This document shows positions 52,241-62,059 of a stretch of 64,000 nt of DNA, piece after piece (the stretch's first letter is position 1; each line of letters starts with the position of its first letter). Below the pieces are notes generated by a model that searched no databases, was not told the origin of the DNA, and saw only the letters and a program-made list of their open reading frames with translations. The translations under genes were made by a program, and so were the position numbers. The stretch lies in NCBI GenBank assembly GCA_029243145.1, contig JAQWSQ010000026.1, positions 1 to 64,000 on the forward strand, in the 5' to 3' direction. Source of the DNA: Planctomycetaceae bacterium (GTDB taxonomy: Bacteria > Planctomycetota > Planctomycetia > Planctomycetales > Planctomycetaceae).

Positions 52241-53959
52241 ATGTTTTCACTTCTGACTTCACGCTTCCCCATGATGGGGCCGTTTCTTGGTTGTCTCCTC
52301 GCCGTCAGTTCTCTCTCGGCTGAGGATAAGATTCCGGCAGAACAAGTGCTGCCACGAAACACGATGGCCATGATTTCTGTTCCCAGCATTCAAGAGTTCA
52401 AAGCGCGTTACGACGACACAGTTTGGGAGGATCTCTTTTCAAACCCCGAGATGACTCCGTTCTGGAATTCGCTCTCCGAGCCTGTGATGAAAAATCTCGA
52501 TGAGTTGGGCAAAGAGTATGGTGTCGATTGGAAAGAGCTTTCCAAGATACCCACGGGAGAAGTCACTTTGAGTGTCACTCGTGTGAAACGAGGAGTGATT
52601 GGAGTCTCGGTTTCTCTGGAATATGGCGAGGCAGATGACGCTGTTGAGAAGCTGCTGACGAGTGTCGAAGAAAATTTGGAGAAGGCGGAAAAGACTCGTC
52701 AAACCGTCGAAATCGAAGAGACTGAAGTGATCTATTACGATTTGTTGCCCGAAGAATCAAAAAGCAAACAGCAGTTGGCTTGGTTTCAGAAAGATGGATA
52801 TCTGGTTGTCGCCAGTCAAATTGGTGCCTTGGAAGCGATTCTGTTGCGCTGGGATGGAGAGAATACCGATGTTTTGTCCGAGAAAGATGATTTCAAATAC
52901 ATTCGTGAACGCTGTCGTGTTGAGGACTCGGAACCGGTGATGTATTGGTATCTGGACCCTTTGTTCGCCGTTCGTACCGGTCTGGAAACGCAAGGAGCCA
53001 CTCAGCAAGCCTTGTTTCAGACATTTCTGCCTCGTTTTGGGCTGGACAAACTCAAGTCGATGGGCGGCTCCTTCGATTTGGCGACCGAACGATTTGAGAA
53101 TGTTTCCCAAGTGGTCGTGTATGCGGAGTCTCCACAAGTAGGCGTGTTGCAATTACTTCAGGCAAAATCGATTGCGGTGAATCCTCCCGATTGGGCCTCT
53201 GCCAATTTTCAGTCATTCATGATATATCACTGGAAGTTAGATGAAGCATTATCGGCGGCACGAACTTTGGTAGATATGTTTCAGCCGGGTTCATTTGATC
53301 GCATGATGGACGGCTTCGCCGACCATCCCGGCGCTCAAGGACTCCACCCTCAAAAGGATCTGCTTGATCTTCTCAAAGGAACAATCGCTGTCGAAGTGAC
53401 GGTTCCTCCTTCGGGTGATGCTGCTGACAAGTCGCTCATTCTGATGGCAGCCGAGTTGAAAGACAGCGAACGGATGGGGGATGTGCTGGCGAAAATTCAA
53501 AAAATGGACAATGCCGCCATCAAAGTGCGGAATTTTCAAGGGACGACGATCTATCAGTTTCCACTGAACGGTGAGAGCAATCTGGAGGTAACGATCTCTC
53601 AGAATACCTTGTTCCTGACCGACTCAGCCACACGCATCGAGCAATTGCTGCGAGGTGGAGAAAGCATGCAGAGATTGAAAGACTCTCCTCAGTTTCTCAA
53701 AATGGCAGAGGAAGCTCCCGAATCGGCCGGCATGTGGGGAATCTCTCAAAACAGCTTGCAAGTTGAACGGATCTCTCAGCAGATTTCTAATCTTCTGGGG
53801 CAACTCCCCCAGAATGAGAATTCGGATGAGGCACGGGAAGTGCTCAAAAGTATTCCGAAGTCTGATGCTCTCAAAAAATACTTCCCTGACAGCTTTTTCT
53901 ACGTCACGGAAGATGAGCGTGGAGTTTACTGGAAATCCTATTCTCTTCGTCAAAACTAA
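52241..53959 (+). CDS. Large secreted protein, possibly DUF3352-like
   Basis: 572 residues with a signal peptide at about 8-27 (ending SSLSAED). The region LPRNTMAMISVPSIQEFK and the repeated alternation of alpha and beta segments (e.g. YGEADDAVEKLL, then later KSLILMAAELKD) resemble planctomycete periplasmic proteins of DUF3352 type. No catalytic motif seen. It sits between two secreted-protein genes. Assignment to DUF3352 is tentative. Confidence 0.75.
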   Translation: MFSLLTSRFPMMGPFLGCLLAVSSLSAEDKIPAEQVLPRNTMAMISVPSIQEFKARYDDTVWEDLFSNPEMTPFWNSLSEPVMKNLDELGKEYGVDWKELSKIPTGEVTLSVTRVKRGVIGVSVSLEYGEADDAVEKLLTSVEENLEKAEKTRQTVEIEETEVIYYDLLPEESKSKQQLAWFQKDGYLVVASQIGALEAILLRWDGENTDVLSEKDDFKYIRERCRVEDSEPVMYWYLDPLFAVRTGLETQGATQQALFQTFLPRFGLDKLKSMGGSFDLATERFENVSQVVVYAESPQVGVLQLLQAKSIAVNPPDWASANFQSFMIYHWKLDEALSAARTLVDMFQPGSFDRMMDGFADHPGAQGLHPQKDLLDLLKGTIAVEVTVPPSGDAADKSLILMAAELKDSERMGDVLAKIQKMDNAAIKVRNFQGTTIYQFPLNGESNLEVTISQNTLFLTDSATRIEQLLRGGESMQRLKDSPQFLKMAEEAPESAGMWGISQNSLQVERISQQISNLLGQLPQNENSDEAREVLKSIPKSDALKKYFPDSFFYVTEDERGVYWKSYSLRQN

Positions 53960-54077
53960 CGTCATTATCAAGCATGGCTGATGAAATACCGGAACTTTGC
54001 GAGTGATGCCGGGTTTCACTAGGGAGAGGCACTGGATTGTCATGTGCGTCAAATTGCTCAACTTCGGAAAGTCGATC

Positions 54078-55337
54078 ATGCGGAATTCATTATTTCTGAC
54101 CTGTCTGTTTATCTTGGCAACATCGATTAGTTCTGCCCAACCGGGTGTTAACCCGAGTGAGACTTTCTTCAAAACACTCGACAAAAACAGCGATGGTCTA
54201 CTGACACGCGAAGAACTGGGAGCAGAAAAAGAAGCTCTCTTTAACCGTCTGGTGACTCTCGGTGACAAAAATGAAGATGGCAAGCTGACTCGGGAAGAAT
54301 TTCTGGCAGGTGTGAGTCCCAAGCCTGTCGAGAGTTCTGCACCTCAGGGAGGTCCGCAAAGTCGTCCCGGTGATCGTGACCAGTTTCCAGGGCCACAGCA
54401 GATGTTCGAACGTCTGGATCGAGATAAAAATGGCAAGCTGACAAAAGAAGAAATGCCGGAACCTTTTCGAGATCGATTTGCTCCCATTTTTGAAAAGCTC
54501 AATAAAGACTCACTGAATGCGGAGGAGTTTTCGACAGCTCTCTCAATCTTGATGGAGCGACCTGATACACAGCGCGGTTTACCCGATGAGGGGCAATTTT
54601 TTGAACGCTTGGACAAGAATCAGGATGGCAAGGTGACTCTCGATGAAGTCCCCGCAGAGATTCGCGAACGTGTCAAACCAATGTTTGATCGTTTAGGGAA
54701 AACGGAAATCACCAAAGCCGACTTTGCCAAGTTGCGAGGAATTCGCCCTGAAAGTCGTGGCGATGATCGTCCCAAGTCGGGGCGTCCCGATGACGGTCGT
54801 CCTATGACTGGCGACCGTCCTGGTATGAAGGGGCGTCCAGAAAGTGGTGGACCTCCACCTCGCGGTCCTGCCTTCTTTGCGCTGCTTGATTCTGATCGAG
54901 ATGGAATGCTGTCTGGAAGCGAACTTTCCAATGCATCTGAACTCGTGGCGAAACTCGATCGAAACGGAGACGGTAAACTTGATCCTGCTGAAATGATGGG
55001 TTTCGGTGGCGGTCTTGGTGGAGCCGAAGGCCGACCTGAAATGCGTGGGCGGGGAGAATCCGAGCGACCACGTCGTCCTGAAATGGCAGACAGTACAAAG
55101 CCGGCTGGACGTACTCGCGATCTCAGCGATACTGACGCCTTACGCGAGGCATCAAACACTGATTTTGCGAAAAGCTTCTTCAGTCGATTTGATGAGAATG
55201 CGGATGGCAAAATCTCAAAAGAAGAAGCCCCGGAACGTATGCAGCAGAATTTCAGTCGGCTCGATTCTGATGATGACGGCAGTATCAGCCAACAAGAACT
55301 ATCGAAGGCCTTATCTCGTCGTGATCAGGGGAAGTGA
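54078..55337 (+). CDS. Secreted protein with eight EF-hand motifs
   Basis: 419 residues from ATG 54078, where the signal peptide starts (MRNSLFLTCLFIL, cleavage near SSAQP); the frame is open a little further upstream. Eight calcium-binding loops of EF-hand pattern are visible: DKNSDGLLTREE (35-46), DKNEDGKLTREE (63-74), DRDKNGKLTKEE-like, DKNQDGKVTLDE, DSDRDGMLSGSE, DRNGDGKLDPAE, DENADGKISKEE and DSDDDGSISQQE. Between them lies a Gly/Pro/Arg/Asp-rich linker of about 50 residues. The protein would bind several calcium ions outside the cytoplasm; role unknown. Confidence 0.87.
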   Translation: MRNSLFLTCLFILATSISSAQPGVNPSETFFKTLDKNSDGLLTREELGAEKEALFNRLVTLGDKNEDGKLTREEFLAGVSPKPVESSAPQGGPQSRPGDRDQFPGPQQMFERLDRDKNGKLTKEEMPEPFRDRFAPIFEKLNKDSLNAEEFSTALSILMERPDTQRGLPDEGQFFERLDKNQDGKVTLDEVPAEIRERVKPMFDRLGKTEITKADFAKLRGIRPESRGDDRPKSGRPDDGRPMTGDRPGMKGRPESGGPPPRGPAFFALLDSDRDGMLSGSELSNASELVAKLDRNGDGKLDPAEMMGFGGGLGGAEGRPEMRGRGESERPRRPEMADSTKPAGRTRDLSDTDALREASNTDFAKSFFSRFDENADGKISKEEAPERMQQNFSRLDSDDDGSISQQELSKALSRRDQGK

Positions 55338-55447
55338 GAGTCGGGCTTTTCGATGTTTACGGCTTCCCTTCGCGAATTGATATCCAGCCGTTAGACTGGG
55401 AGATCAAATGATTCTGACTCTCAAACTTCTGGTGGCCGCTAATTCGC

Positions 55448-56380
55448 ATGTTATCTCTCGATGGATTTGATACTCCCGATGCTTACCGCGGATGTGTGGT
55501 GGCGATCGGGAACTTTGATGGCGTTCATCGCGGCCATCAAGTCATGCTTGACCGGCTGAAGTTCCATGCCAGGAAACTCAATGTTCCGGCTGTCGTGCTG
55601 ACATTCCATCCACATCCCATCACATTACTGCGTCCCGAGCAGACGCCACCTCCTCTCAGCACCTTGGAAAGGAAGTTGGAACTGCTCGAACGATACGGCA
55701 TTGACGTTGTGATCGCGTATCCAACAGATCGAGCGCTACTCGATCTGAGTGCCGAAGATTTCTTCCAGCAAATCGTCTGCGAGCAACTGAAAGCTTGTGG
55801 GATGGTGGAAGGCCCGAACTTCTTCTTTGGAAAGAACCGTTCAGGAACAGTGGAACGTCTCGCCGAACTCTGCGGTCAAAATGAGATGTTTCTTGACATT
55901 GTTTATCCCGAAAATGTTGATGGGTTGATGATTTCTTCCAGCCGTATCCGTGAACTCGTTCGCACAGGCAAACTGACGGAAACGCGTGAGTTGCTCGGGC
56001 ATCCCTATCAAATCAGCGGTCAGGTGGTGAAGGGGGCAGGGCGTGGCCGCGAATTGGGATTTCCGACGGCTAACTTGTCCGGGATAACGACGCTGCTTCC
56101 TCCTGCGGGTGTTTATGGAGGAATTGGTCAGTTTGGATCGCGAGAGTATCCAGCGGCAATCCATATTGGTCCAAATCCCACATTCGCGGACGAGGCCTCG
56201 AAAGTCGAAATTCACCTAATCGAATGTTCGGGTGAATTGTACGGGGAAACGCTGAAAGTCGATTTTTTAGGTGAGTTACGAGATGTGCGTAAGTTTGCCA
56301 ATGCTGAAGAGTTAAAAGAACAGTTGGAAATCGATGTTCACACTGTTCAAAGTCTGGTTTCGAGCTACCACCCACGCTAA
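55448..56380 (+). CDS. ribF: Bifunctional riboflavin kinase / FAD synthetase
   Basis: 310 residues, normal for the family. The N-terminal adenylyltransferase carries GNFDGVHRGH (21-30) and the SSSRIR motif; the C-terminal kinase carries GRGRELGFPTANL and the GVYGG and NPTF segments that bind flavin. It makes FMN from riboflavin and FAD from FMN in the cytoplasm. A DHH phosphoesterase gene follows 12 bases later, so the two probably share an operon. rbfA and truB, frequent neighbours elsewhere, are not in the window. Confidence 0.95.
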   Translation: MLSLDGFDTPDAYRGCVVAIGNFDGVHRGHQVMLDRLKFHARKLNVPAVVLTFHPHPITLLRPEQTPPPLSTLERKLELLERYGIDVVIAYPTDRALLDLSAEDFFQQIVCEQLKACGMVEGPNFFFGKNRSGTVERLAELCGQNEMFLDIVYPENVDGLMISSSRIRELVRTGKLTETRELLGHPYQISGQVVKGAGRGRELGFPTANLSGITTLLPPAGVYGGIGQFGSREYPAAIHIGPNPTFADEASKVEIHLIECSGELYGETLKVDFLGELRDVRKFANAEELKEQLEIDVHTVQSLVSSYHPR

Positions 56381-56392
56381 CATGGGATCGCT

Positions 56393-57406
56393 ATGCCTGA
56401 TTGGAGAGAACTCAAAAAGATCGTCGATGCGCATCAGACGTTTGTACTGACTTGTCACGTACGTCCAGATTCTGATGCGCTCGGTTCAGAACTCGCATTG
56501 GCTTGCTTGCTTCAAGATCTTGGCAAAGACGTACGCATTGCCAATCCCTCGAATGCTCCCAATACACTCGATTTTTTGAATAACGATGACTTGGTGAAGG
56601 TTCTCGGTCAGGGAATCACCGCCGAAGAAGTCTTGTCGTCCGATGTTCATATCATTCTGGATACGTCTGCTTGGTCTCAGCTCCAAGGTGTTGGAGAGAT
56701 ATTTCGTAAAACTGAAGCCGTCAAAGTTGTGATCGATCACCATGTCTCTTCTGACGATCTGAATGCTCACGATTTCAAAGATACCACTGCTGAAGCGACC
56801 GGTGCGTTGATTTTTCGCTTTGCCAAAGAGTGTGGGCTTCGGGTGTCAGAAAAAGCCGCATTTTATATGTTCTGTGCCATTGCCACGGACACCGGTTGGT
56901 TTCGCTTTCCGTCTGTTAGCTCCCAAACGTACCGAGATATTGCAGAAATGATTGACCTGGGGGTCAAGCCTCATTTAGTATATGGAGAGTTGTACGAACG
57001 TAGCAGTTTAGCCCGGCACCACTTGTCGGGGCGTGTCTTGCAACGCATTACAACAATTGAAAAAGGCTTAGTCTCATGGACTTGGGTGGCCTGCGAGGAC
57101 TTCCACGAAACAGGAGCCAAACCAGTCGATACAGAAGATCTGGTCAATGAGTGTTTACGAATCGAAGGAACCAAAGTGGCGTTTATCGCTGTCGAGCAGG
57201 AAAATGGACAGGTGAAGTTCAGTTTTCGGGCTCGGCTTGGTTCCAATGTGGCGATCATTGCCGAGCAGTTTGGTGGTGGAGGTCACACTCTGGCGGCTGG
57301 TGCGATGTTGCCCGGCCCGTTGGACAAAGCAAAGCAACTGGTTTTGGAAGCGGTCACCACATCGGTGGCTGAGCAACAAAATCTGTCTGCTACAAATCCT
57401 GCCTGA
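56393..57406 (+). CDS. DHH-family phosphoesterase (NrnA-like)
   Basis: 337 residues. HVRPDSDALGS (22-32) and IDHHV with DHH at 115-117 are the DHH domain motifs, TDTGWFRF follows, and the C-terminal DHHA1 domain ends with FGGGGHTLAAGAML. This is the architecture of NrnA, which degrades very short RNA oligonucleotides and dephosphorylates 3'-phosphoadenosine-5'-phosphate. In many bacteria nrnA-type genes lie near ribF, as here. Activity on PAP versus nanoRNA or c-di-AMP products cannot be told. Confidence 0.92.
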   Translation: MPDWRELKKIVDAHQTFVLTCHVRPDSDALGSELALACLLQDLGKDVRIANPSNAPNTLDFLNNDDLVKVLGQGITAEEVLSSDVHIILDTSAWSQLQGVGEIFRKTEAVKVVIDHHVSSDDLNAHDFKDTTAEATGALIFRFAKECGLRVSEKAAFYMFCAIATDTGWFRFPSVSSQTYRDIAEMIDLGVKPHLVYGELYERSSLARHHLSGRVLQRITTIEKGLVSWTWVACEDFHETGAKPVDTEDLVNECLRIEGTKVAFIAVEQENGQVKFSFRARLGSNVAIIAEQFGGGGHTLAAGAMLPGPLDKAKQLVLEAVTTSVAEQQNLSATNPA

Positions 57407-57409
57407 TAA

Positions 57410-57447
57410 TTTCCCACCTGTTTTGAAGTTTCCCACCTGTTTTCAAG
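57410..57447. repeat. 19-bp tandem repeat, two copies
   Basis: TTTCCCACCTGTTTTGAAG (57410-57428) and TTTCCCACCTGTTTTCAAG (57429-57447) differ at one base; a third copy begins (TTTCC) at 57448. Located between the DHH gene and the Rieske gene. Confidence 0.85.
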
Positions 57448-57534
57448 TTTCCTAAGTCCCAGTCGATAAGATATGAGCCACGGATAAAAACCGCGCGTTC
57501 ATCGGTTTTTCTTGTCGATTGATGGAACACAATC

Positions 57535-58125
57535 ATGAACGAACAATCTCAAAACAAGCCCGCTGAAGAAGGTGTTTCACGGCGCAACTTCATTACAAAA
57601 TTCTGGTCAGTTGTGATCGGTGGAATCGTTTCCCTGACGCCCATTGTGGTGGGGCTGACATTCTTTCTCGATCCGATTCTCCGCAGGAGGAAAGTTGCCG
57701 GTGCGACCGGTGATGCGGCTGGAAGCCAGGGAGAAGGATTTCTCAAGGTCAGCAGCGAAGCGGCTCTTCCAGCAGATGGAACTCCTGTGTTTCAGCAGAT
57801 TCGCAAAAATGTGATCGATGCCTGGAATACCTACATCGACCAGCCCGTCGGTTCCGTCTACCTGCGAAAGACCAAAGAGGGAGCAATCACCGCGTTTAAC
57901 AGTGAGTGCCCTCATCTTGGATGCACGGTGAGTTATCAAGAAGCGAATCACCAATACAAATGCCCATGCCATGACAGCGAATTCAAATTGGATGGCGAGC
58001 GAACGAATGAGATTCCCCCTCGACCGATGGATGAGTTGGATGTGAAGGTGGATGAGAGCGGAAATATTTGGGTTAAATTTCAAAGCTATAAGATTGGCGT
58101 CTCAGAACAGATTCCAAAGAACTGA
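57535..58125 (+). CDS. Rieske iron-sulfur protein of a cytochrome bc-type complex
   Basis: 196 residues. SRRNF near the N-terminus (15-19) is a likely Tat signal, followed by one membrane helix at about 27-45. The [2Fe-2S] cluster is bound by CPHLGC (125-130) and CPCHDS (143-148), each with its His. It transfers electrons from quinol to the cytochrome partner in the next gene, which starts two bases after this stop. The first Rieske motif's CTH is CPH here, as in several bc-type homologues. Confidence 0.93.
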   Translation: MNEQSQNKPAEEGVSRRNFITKFWSVVIGGIVSLTPIVVGLTFFLDPILRRRKVAGATGDAAGSQGEGFLKVSSEAALPADGTPVFQQIRKNVIDAWNTYIDQPVGSVYLRKTKEGAITAFNSECPHLGCTVSYQEANHQYKCPCHDSEFKLDGERTNEIPPRPMDELDVKVDESGNIWVKFQSYKIGVSEQIPKN

Positions 58126-58127
58126 TC

Positions 58128-60077
58128 ATGAAAAAATTACTCGATTGGTTGGACGACCGAACCGGATATCGTGAAGTCGTTAACGAAGCCCTCTTCGAAA
58201 GTATTCCCGGTGGCGCTCGCTGGCGTTACGTCTGGGGGAGCACGTTGGTGTTTACCTTCTTTTTGCAGGTGATCACCGGCATCTTCCTGTGGACAGCGTA
58301 CGCACCCAGCACGCAGACGGCATGGGAAAGTGTCTATTACATTCAGAATCAGATGACTTTAGGTTGGCTGGTTCGTGGGATTCACCATTTTGCGGCACAA
58401 GCGATGGTCGTACTGTTGGTGATTCATCTCTTGCAGGTGATTATCGATGGTGCTTACAAAGCTCCACGTGAAGTCAATTTCTGGTTGGGTATTGTCTTGA
58501 TGGGCATCGTTTTAGGACTTTCGCTCACTGGATATCTCCTTCCTTGGGATCAAAAAGGTTATTATGCGACCAAAGTGGCGACTAACATTATGGGAGTCAC
58601 GCCGGCTGTCGGGACGGAAGTCCAGCAGATCGTCCAAGGAGGAAGCGACTATGGTCACCATACACTCACGCGATTCTTTGCGCTACACGCGGGGATTTTA
58701 CCGGGACTGCTCATCGCGTTTCTGGGCTTACATATTGCCGTCTTTCGCCGCCACGGAATCCATGCAAAAGATCCGTCTCATGCTCCGGAAGGGATGTTTT
58801 GGCCCGACCAGATTCTCAAAGATGCGGTCGCCTGTTTGGCCGTCTTGGCGACGGTGTTGCTCTTATCCATCTACAAAGGTGCCGAGTTGAGTGCTCCGGC
58901 CGATCCGTCAACTCCTTACGATGCGGCTCGTCCAGAATGGTATTTCCTGTTTTTGTTTCGCTTCCTCAAATTTGAGTTTATCGACAAATTTGGTTTAGCG
59001 TTCGGTGCGATTTACATTCCCGGCGCGTTGATGCTGTTTCTTGTTCTAATGCCGATCGTGGCGCTTTGGAGATTTGGGCACAAACTGAACGTGGCCCTCA
59101 CCATCGTGATCACAGCGGGTATCTTGGGGCTCACGGGATTGGCGTTTTACGAAGACTGGTTCAGCGAAAGTGAAGCCTCGTTGAAGTTTCGTAAAGATGT
59201 CGCTGCCGCCCATCATGATGCGGAACGTGTGAAAGAACTAGCCGAAGGGCCAGGAGGAATTCCCGCGACAGGTGCGGTGTCGTTGTTGCGTAATGACCCG
59301 CTGACACAAGGGCCCAAAATATTCTCCAAGCGATGTGCAAGTTGTCATCGCTACAATGGGCACGATGGGACCGGTGAACTTGTGCTTGTCGAAGGGAAAG
59401 AAGCGGCAGCCACGGCTGCCGATCTGGGCAACTTTGGGTCTCGACAGTGGGTTGAAGACATTCTTGTCAATTATCAGGAAGTCTTCGCACCAACTCGCAA
59501 TAGCACAAAGGACGGTACAAATCTCGGAGAGATCTTCCTTGATGATGAGTATGGGATGGCCGGTTGGGTGAAAGAACATAAAGACATTTTGCTGATGCCT
59601 GAGAACAAACAGGTTTTGGCTGGCTTGAAAGAGTTTCTGGTGGCTCAATCGGGGCGTGCAGACTTTGCTCCTTATGATGAAAAGCTTGTTGCCGTGGGGC
59701 GAGATGTGTTTGAGAACGGAACGCTTCTCAAGGGAGAGTTCTCCTCAAACTGTCTGGATTGTCATGACATGAAAGTCCGTGGCGAAGAAGAAGCTCTCGG
59801 GGCTCCGGGAACTGCTCCGGTGTTGACCGGATATGCAGGGCGAGATTGGTTGAAAAGCTTTATCTCGAATCCGGCAGCCGAGGAGCATTATGGCTATGGA
59901 GACAAGAATGCCATGCCTGCATTTGCTGATTCTTTACCCGAGCGAGAACTGGAACTATTGGTCCGCTGGATGATCGGCGATTACTACGTTTCTGAGAACA
60001 AACACCAGACGGATTCCGAAGAAGCGGCAGAAGAATCTGGTGAATCGGAATCTGGATCTGAGACTGAAAACGAATAA
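58128..60077 (+). CDS. Cytochrome b fused to a dihaem cytochrome c domain
   Basis: 649 residues. The first 345 are cytochrome b: eight or so helices, histidines at 86-87, 100, 187 and 202 for the two b haems, LLPWDQKGYY and the quinol-site PEWYF (269-273). The remaining 300 residues are soluble, with haem c motifs CASCH (403-407) and CLDCH (542-546), and an acidic tail rich in Glu/Ser. So quinol oxidation and the c-type acceptor are joined in one chain, replacing a separate cytochrome c1. With the Rieske gene directly upstream, this is a compact quinol oxidoreductase (alternative complex bc type). Confidence 0.93.
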   Translation: MKKLLDWLDDRTGYREVVNEALFESIPGGARWRYVWGSTLVFTFFLQVITGIFLWTAYAPSTQTAWESVYYIQNQMTLGWLVRGIHHFAAQAMVVLLVIHLLQVIIDGAYKAPREVNFWLGIVLMGIVLGLSLTGYLLPWDQKGYYATKVATNIMGVTPAVGTEVQQIVQGGSDYGHHTLTRFFALHAGILPGLLIAFLGLHIAVFRRHGIHAKDPSHAPEGMFWPDQILKDAVACLAVLATVLLLSIYKGAELSAPADPSTPYDAARPEWYFLFLFRFLKFEFIDKFGLAFGAIYIPGALMLFLVLMPIVALWRFGHKLNVALTIVITAGILGLTGLAFYEDWFSESEASLKFRKDVAAAHHDAERVKELAEGPGGIPATGAVSLLRNDPLTQGPKIFSKRCASCHRYNGHDGTGELVLVEGKEAAATAADLGNFGSRQWVEDILVNYQEVFAPTRNSTKDGTNLGEIFLDDEYGMAGWVKEHKDILLMPENKQVLAGLKEFLVAQSGRADFAPYDEKLVAVGRDVFENGTLLKGEFSSNCLDCHDMKVRGEEEALGAPGTAPVLTGYAGRDWLKSFISNPAAEEHYGYGDKNAMPAFADSLPERELELLVRWMIGDYYVSENKHQTDSEEAAEESGESESGSETENE

Positions 60078-60100
60078 TTTTATTTCACGAACTTGAATGA

Positions 60101-60148
60101 GCCCCCGTCAAGGCTCCCGCCTCGGTTCTCACGACCGGGGCGTTTTTA
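60101..60148 (+). terminator. Terminator after the cytochrome b-c gene
   Basis: GCCCCCGTC (60101-60109) pairs with GACCGGGGC (60133-60141), eight of nine bases, followed by GTTTTTATT. It lies 24 bases after the stop codon, as expected for a Rho-independent terminator of the Rieske/cytochrome operon. Confidence 0.75.
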
Positions 60149-60273
60149 TTGCGCAAAGTGATTTCTGTGCAAATTCGAAGGAGAATTTATGATTCTGGTT
60201 TGCCGAGCCGAACCTCTCTGACAGAATAACGATCTAGAAAGATCTCTTCGTTCCATTCAGGCTAGGGCGGTGT

Positions 60274-61791
60274 ATGTCATCAATCACATCAGAGACCGAC
60301 GCAATTGAGCAAGCTCGCAAGAGAATCGCATCGGCCTATGATCCTCAATTATTGCAGTCGGCAGGTCGAGAGATCGTCGACTTGCTCGTCTCGCAGCTCG
60401 AAAGTTGTCAAAAATCTGCTGGTTCCGTATTGAACTGGAACTCACCCCCGGAAAACATTGCCGAGGCGACTCGGCTCCTCTGTTCTGGGATCAGTGACGT
60501 TGAGTCGGCGACACCAATGGAGCGTATTCGTCTGCTTGCCGAAACGATGCTGTCTCGCGGTCAAAATCTACAGGATCCTCGCTATATCGGACACCAAGTT
60601 CCGGCCTCCGTGCCACTTGCAGGACTGTTTGATGCGATTGGTGCCGTCACAAATTCGGTGATGGCGGTTTATGAAATGGGGCCTTGGGCGACCGCCTGTG
60701 AAAACGCGTTGGTAGAAGAACTCGGGAAACTGATCGGCTATCAGGCAGGAAGTTTTTCCGGGTTTATTACACACGGAGGCTCCTTAGCGAATTTGACGGC
60801 ATTACTCACGGCGCGAAATGTCGCATTGGGGAAGAGTTGGAAAGAGGGTCTCTTGGGAACGAATCCTCAACCCGTGATTATTGCTCATGGTGCCGCTCAT
60901 TACTGTATCGAACGCTCGGCAGGAATACTGGGTATCGGAACCGATCGATGCCTGAAAGCGTCTTTGGATGATCGAGGACGTATTGACGTTGAACTACTCG
61001 AAGCATTGATCGTCGAGGTTCAGTCCAAAGGTCATCCGATCATTGCTGTTTGTGCTTCGGCGTGCGCCACACCGCTTGGCGCGTTCGACCCGCTTCATGA
61101 AATCGCCGATCTCTGTGAGAAATACGATCTCTGGATGCACGTTGATGCCGCTCACGGGGGGGCCGCTTGTTTCAGTGATCGCTATCGCGATCTTATCTCA
61201 GGATTGGAGCGTGCCGACAGTATGATTTGCGATGCTCATAAAATGATGTTCGTGCCAGCATTATGTGCGTTCGTTTTCTATAAAAACCGAGAGCACCGAT
61301 TCGACGCATTTCAGCAGAATGCTCCTTACCTGTTTGACCCGTCCGCTCCTGATATCATTGAGTATGATAGTGGGTTGAAAACCATCGAATGCACAAAGCG
61401 AGCCGCCGCCTTTGGTCTGTGGGGATTGTGGAGTACGTTTGGGAAAGAACTATTCGCCGATCTTGTCGATGTCACATTTTCGATGGGGCAGATCTTATCT
61501 GAAAAATTGAGAGCTGCTCCCGATTTTCAGGTGCTTCATAAACCGGAGTGCAACATCGTGGTGTTTCGATATCTTCCCGAAGAAATCGCGGGGCGAAAGG
61601 CAGAACAGATTGGGGAATTTCAACTGAGAGTGCGTCGAAAGCTGATCGAGTCGGGTGAGTTTTATATCGTTCCCTCCAGCTTCGAGGGAATCGCCGCGTT
61701 ACGCTGTACCGTGATGAATCCTCTGACGACTCCCAGGCATCTCGATCAGTTGATGGATGCGCTCCGAAAATATGGTCGAGAGCTGCTCTGA
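60274..61791 (+). CDS. PLP-dependent amino acid decarboxylase (group II)
   Basis: 505 residues. THGGSLANLTALLTAR (about 166-181) contacts the cofactor phosphate, HVDAAHGG (289-296) is the conserved aspartate motif, and DAHKMMFVP has the PLP lysine Lys323. This fits the glutamate/aromatic-L-amino-acid/2,4-diaminobutyrate decarboxylase group. Cytoplasmic. The specific amino acid is not clear; aspartate, diaminobutyrate or tyrosine are candidates. It stands alone, with a terminator upstream and minus-strand genes downstream. Confidence 0.88.
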   Translation: MSSITSETDAIEQARKRIASAYDPQLLQSAGREIVDLLVSQLESCQKSAGSVLNWNSPPENIAEATRLLCSGISDVESATPMERIRLLAETMLSRGQNLQDPRYIGHQVPASVPLAGLFDAIGAVTNSVMAVYEMGPWATACENALVEELGKLIGYQAGSFSGFITHGGSLANLTALLTARNVALGKSWKEGLLGTNPQPVIIAHGAAHYCIERSAGILGIGTDRCLKASLDDRGRIDVELLEALIVEVQSKGHPIIAVCASACATPLGAFDPLHEIADLCEKYDLWMHVDAAHGGAACFSDRYRDLISGLERADSMICDAHKMMFVPALCAFVFYKNREHRFDAFQQNAPYLFDPSAPDIIEYDSGLKTIECTKRAAAFGLWGLWSTFGKELFADLVDVTFSMGQILSEKLRAAPDFQVLHKPECNIVVFRYLPEEIAGRKAEQIGEFQLRVRRKLIESGEFYIVPSSFEGIAALRCTVMNPLTTPRHLDQLMDALRKYGRELL

Positions 61792-62059
61792 ATCGTAGCG
61801 CATAAAAAGCCCGGCCAATCTGGTCCCCTCAGCAGCAAGCTACTGCCCAAACTGACCGAGCTGAATTCTGCTCGCGAACGAGCTTGATATTTCAGAAGGT
61901 AATTAAGTTCTATTATAGTTCCTCAGGCAAGATGGGCATCGTCTCGCTGTGCCTCTGTTCTCCTTTATTTATGAAAACATATGTCGAATTCCTCCGAAAT
62001 TGAGGGTTTTTTTCGCATTTTGATCAATTCAACCCATTCAATTCTTTTTTCAGACAAAA

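Noticed and set aside
61792-62059. Terminator candidate GCTCG-CGAA-CGAGC at 61870-61883
   Set aside because: Stem of only five pairs and no T run on either strand; not strong enough to list.
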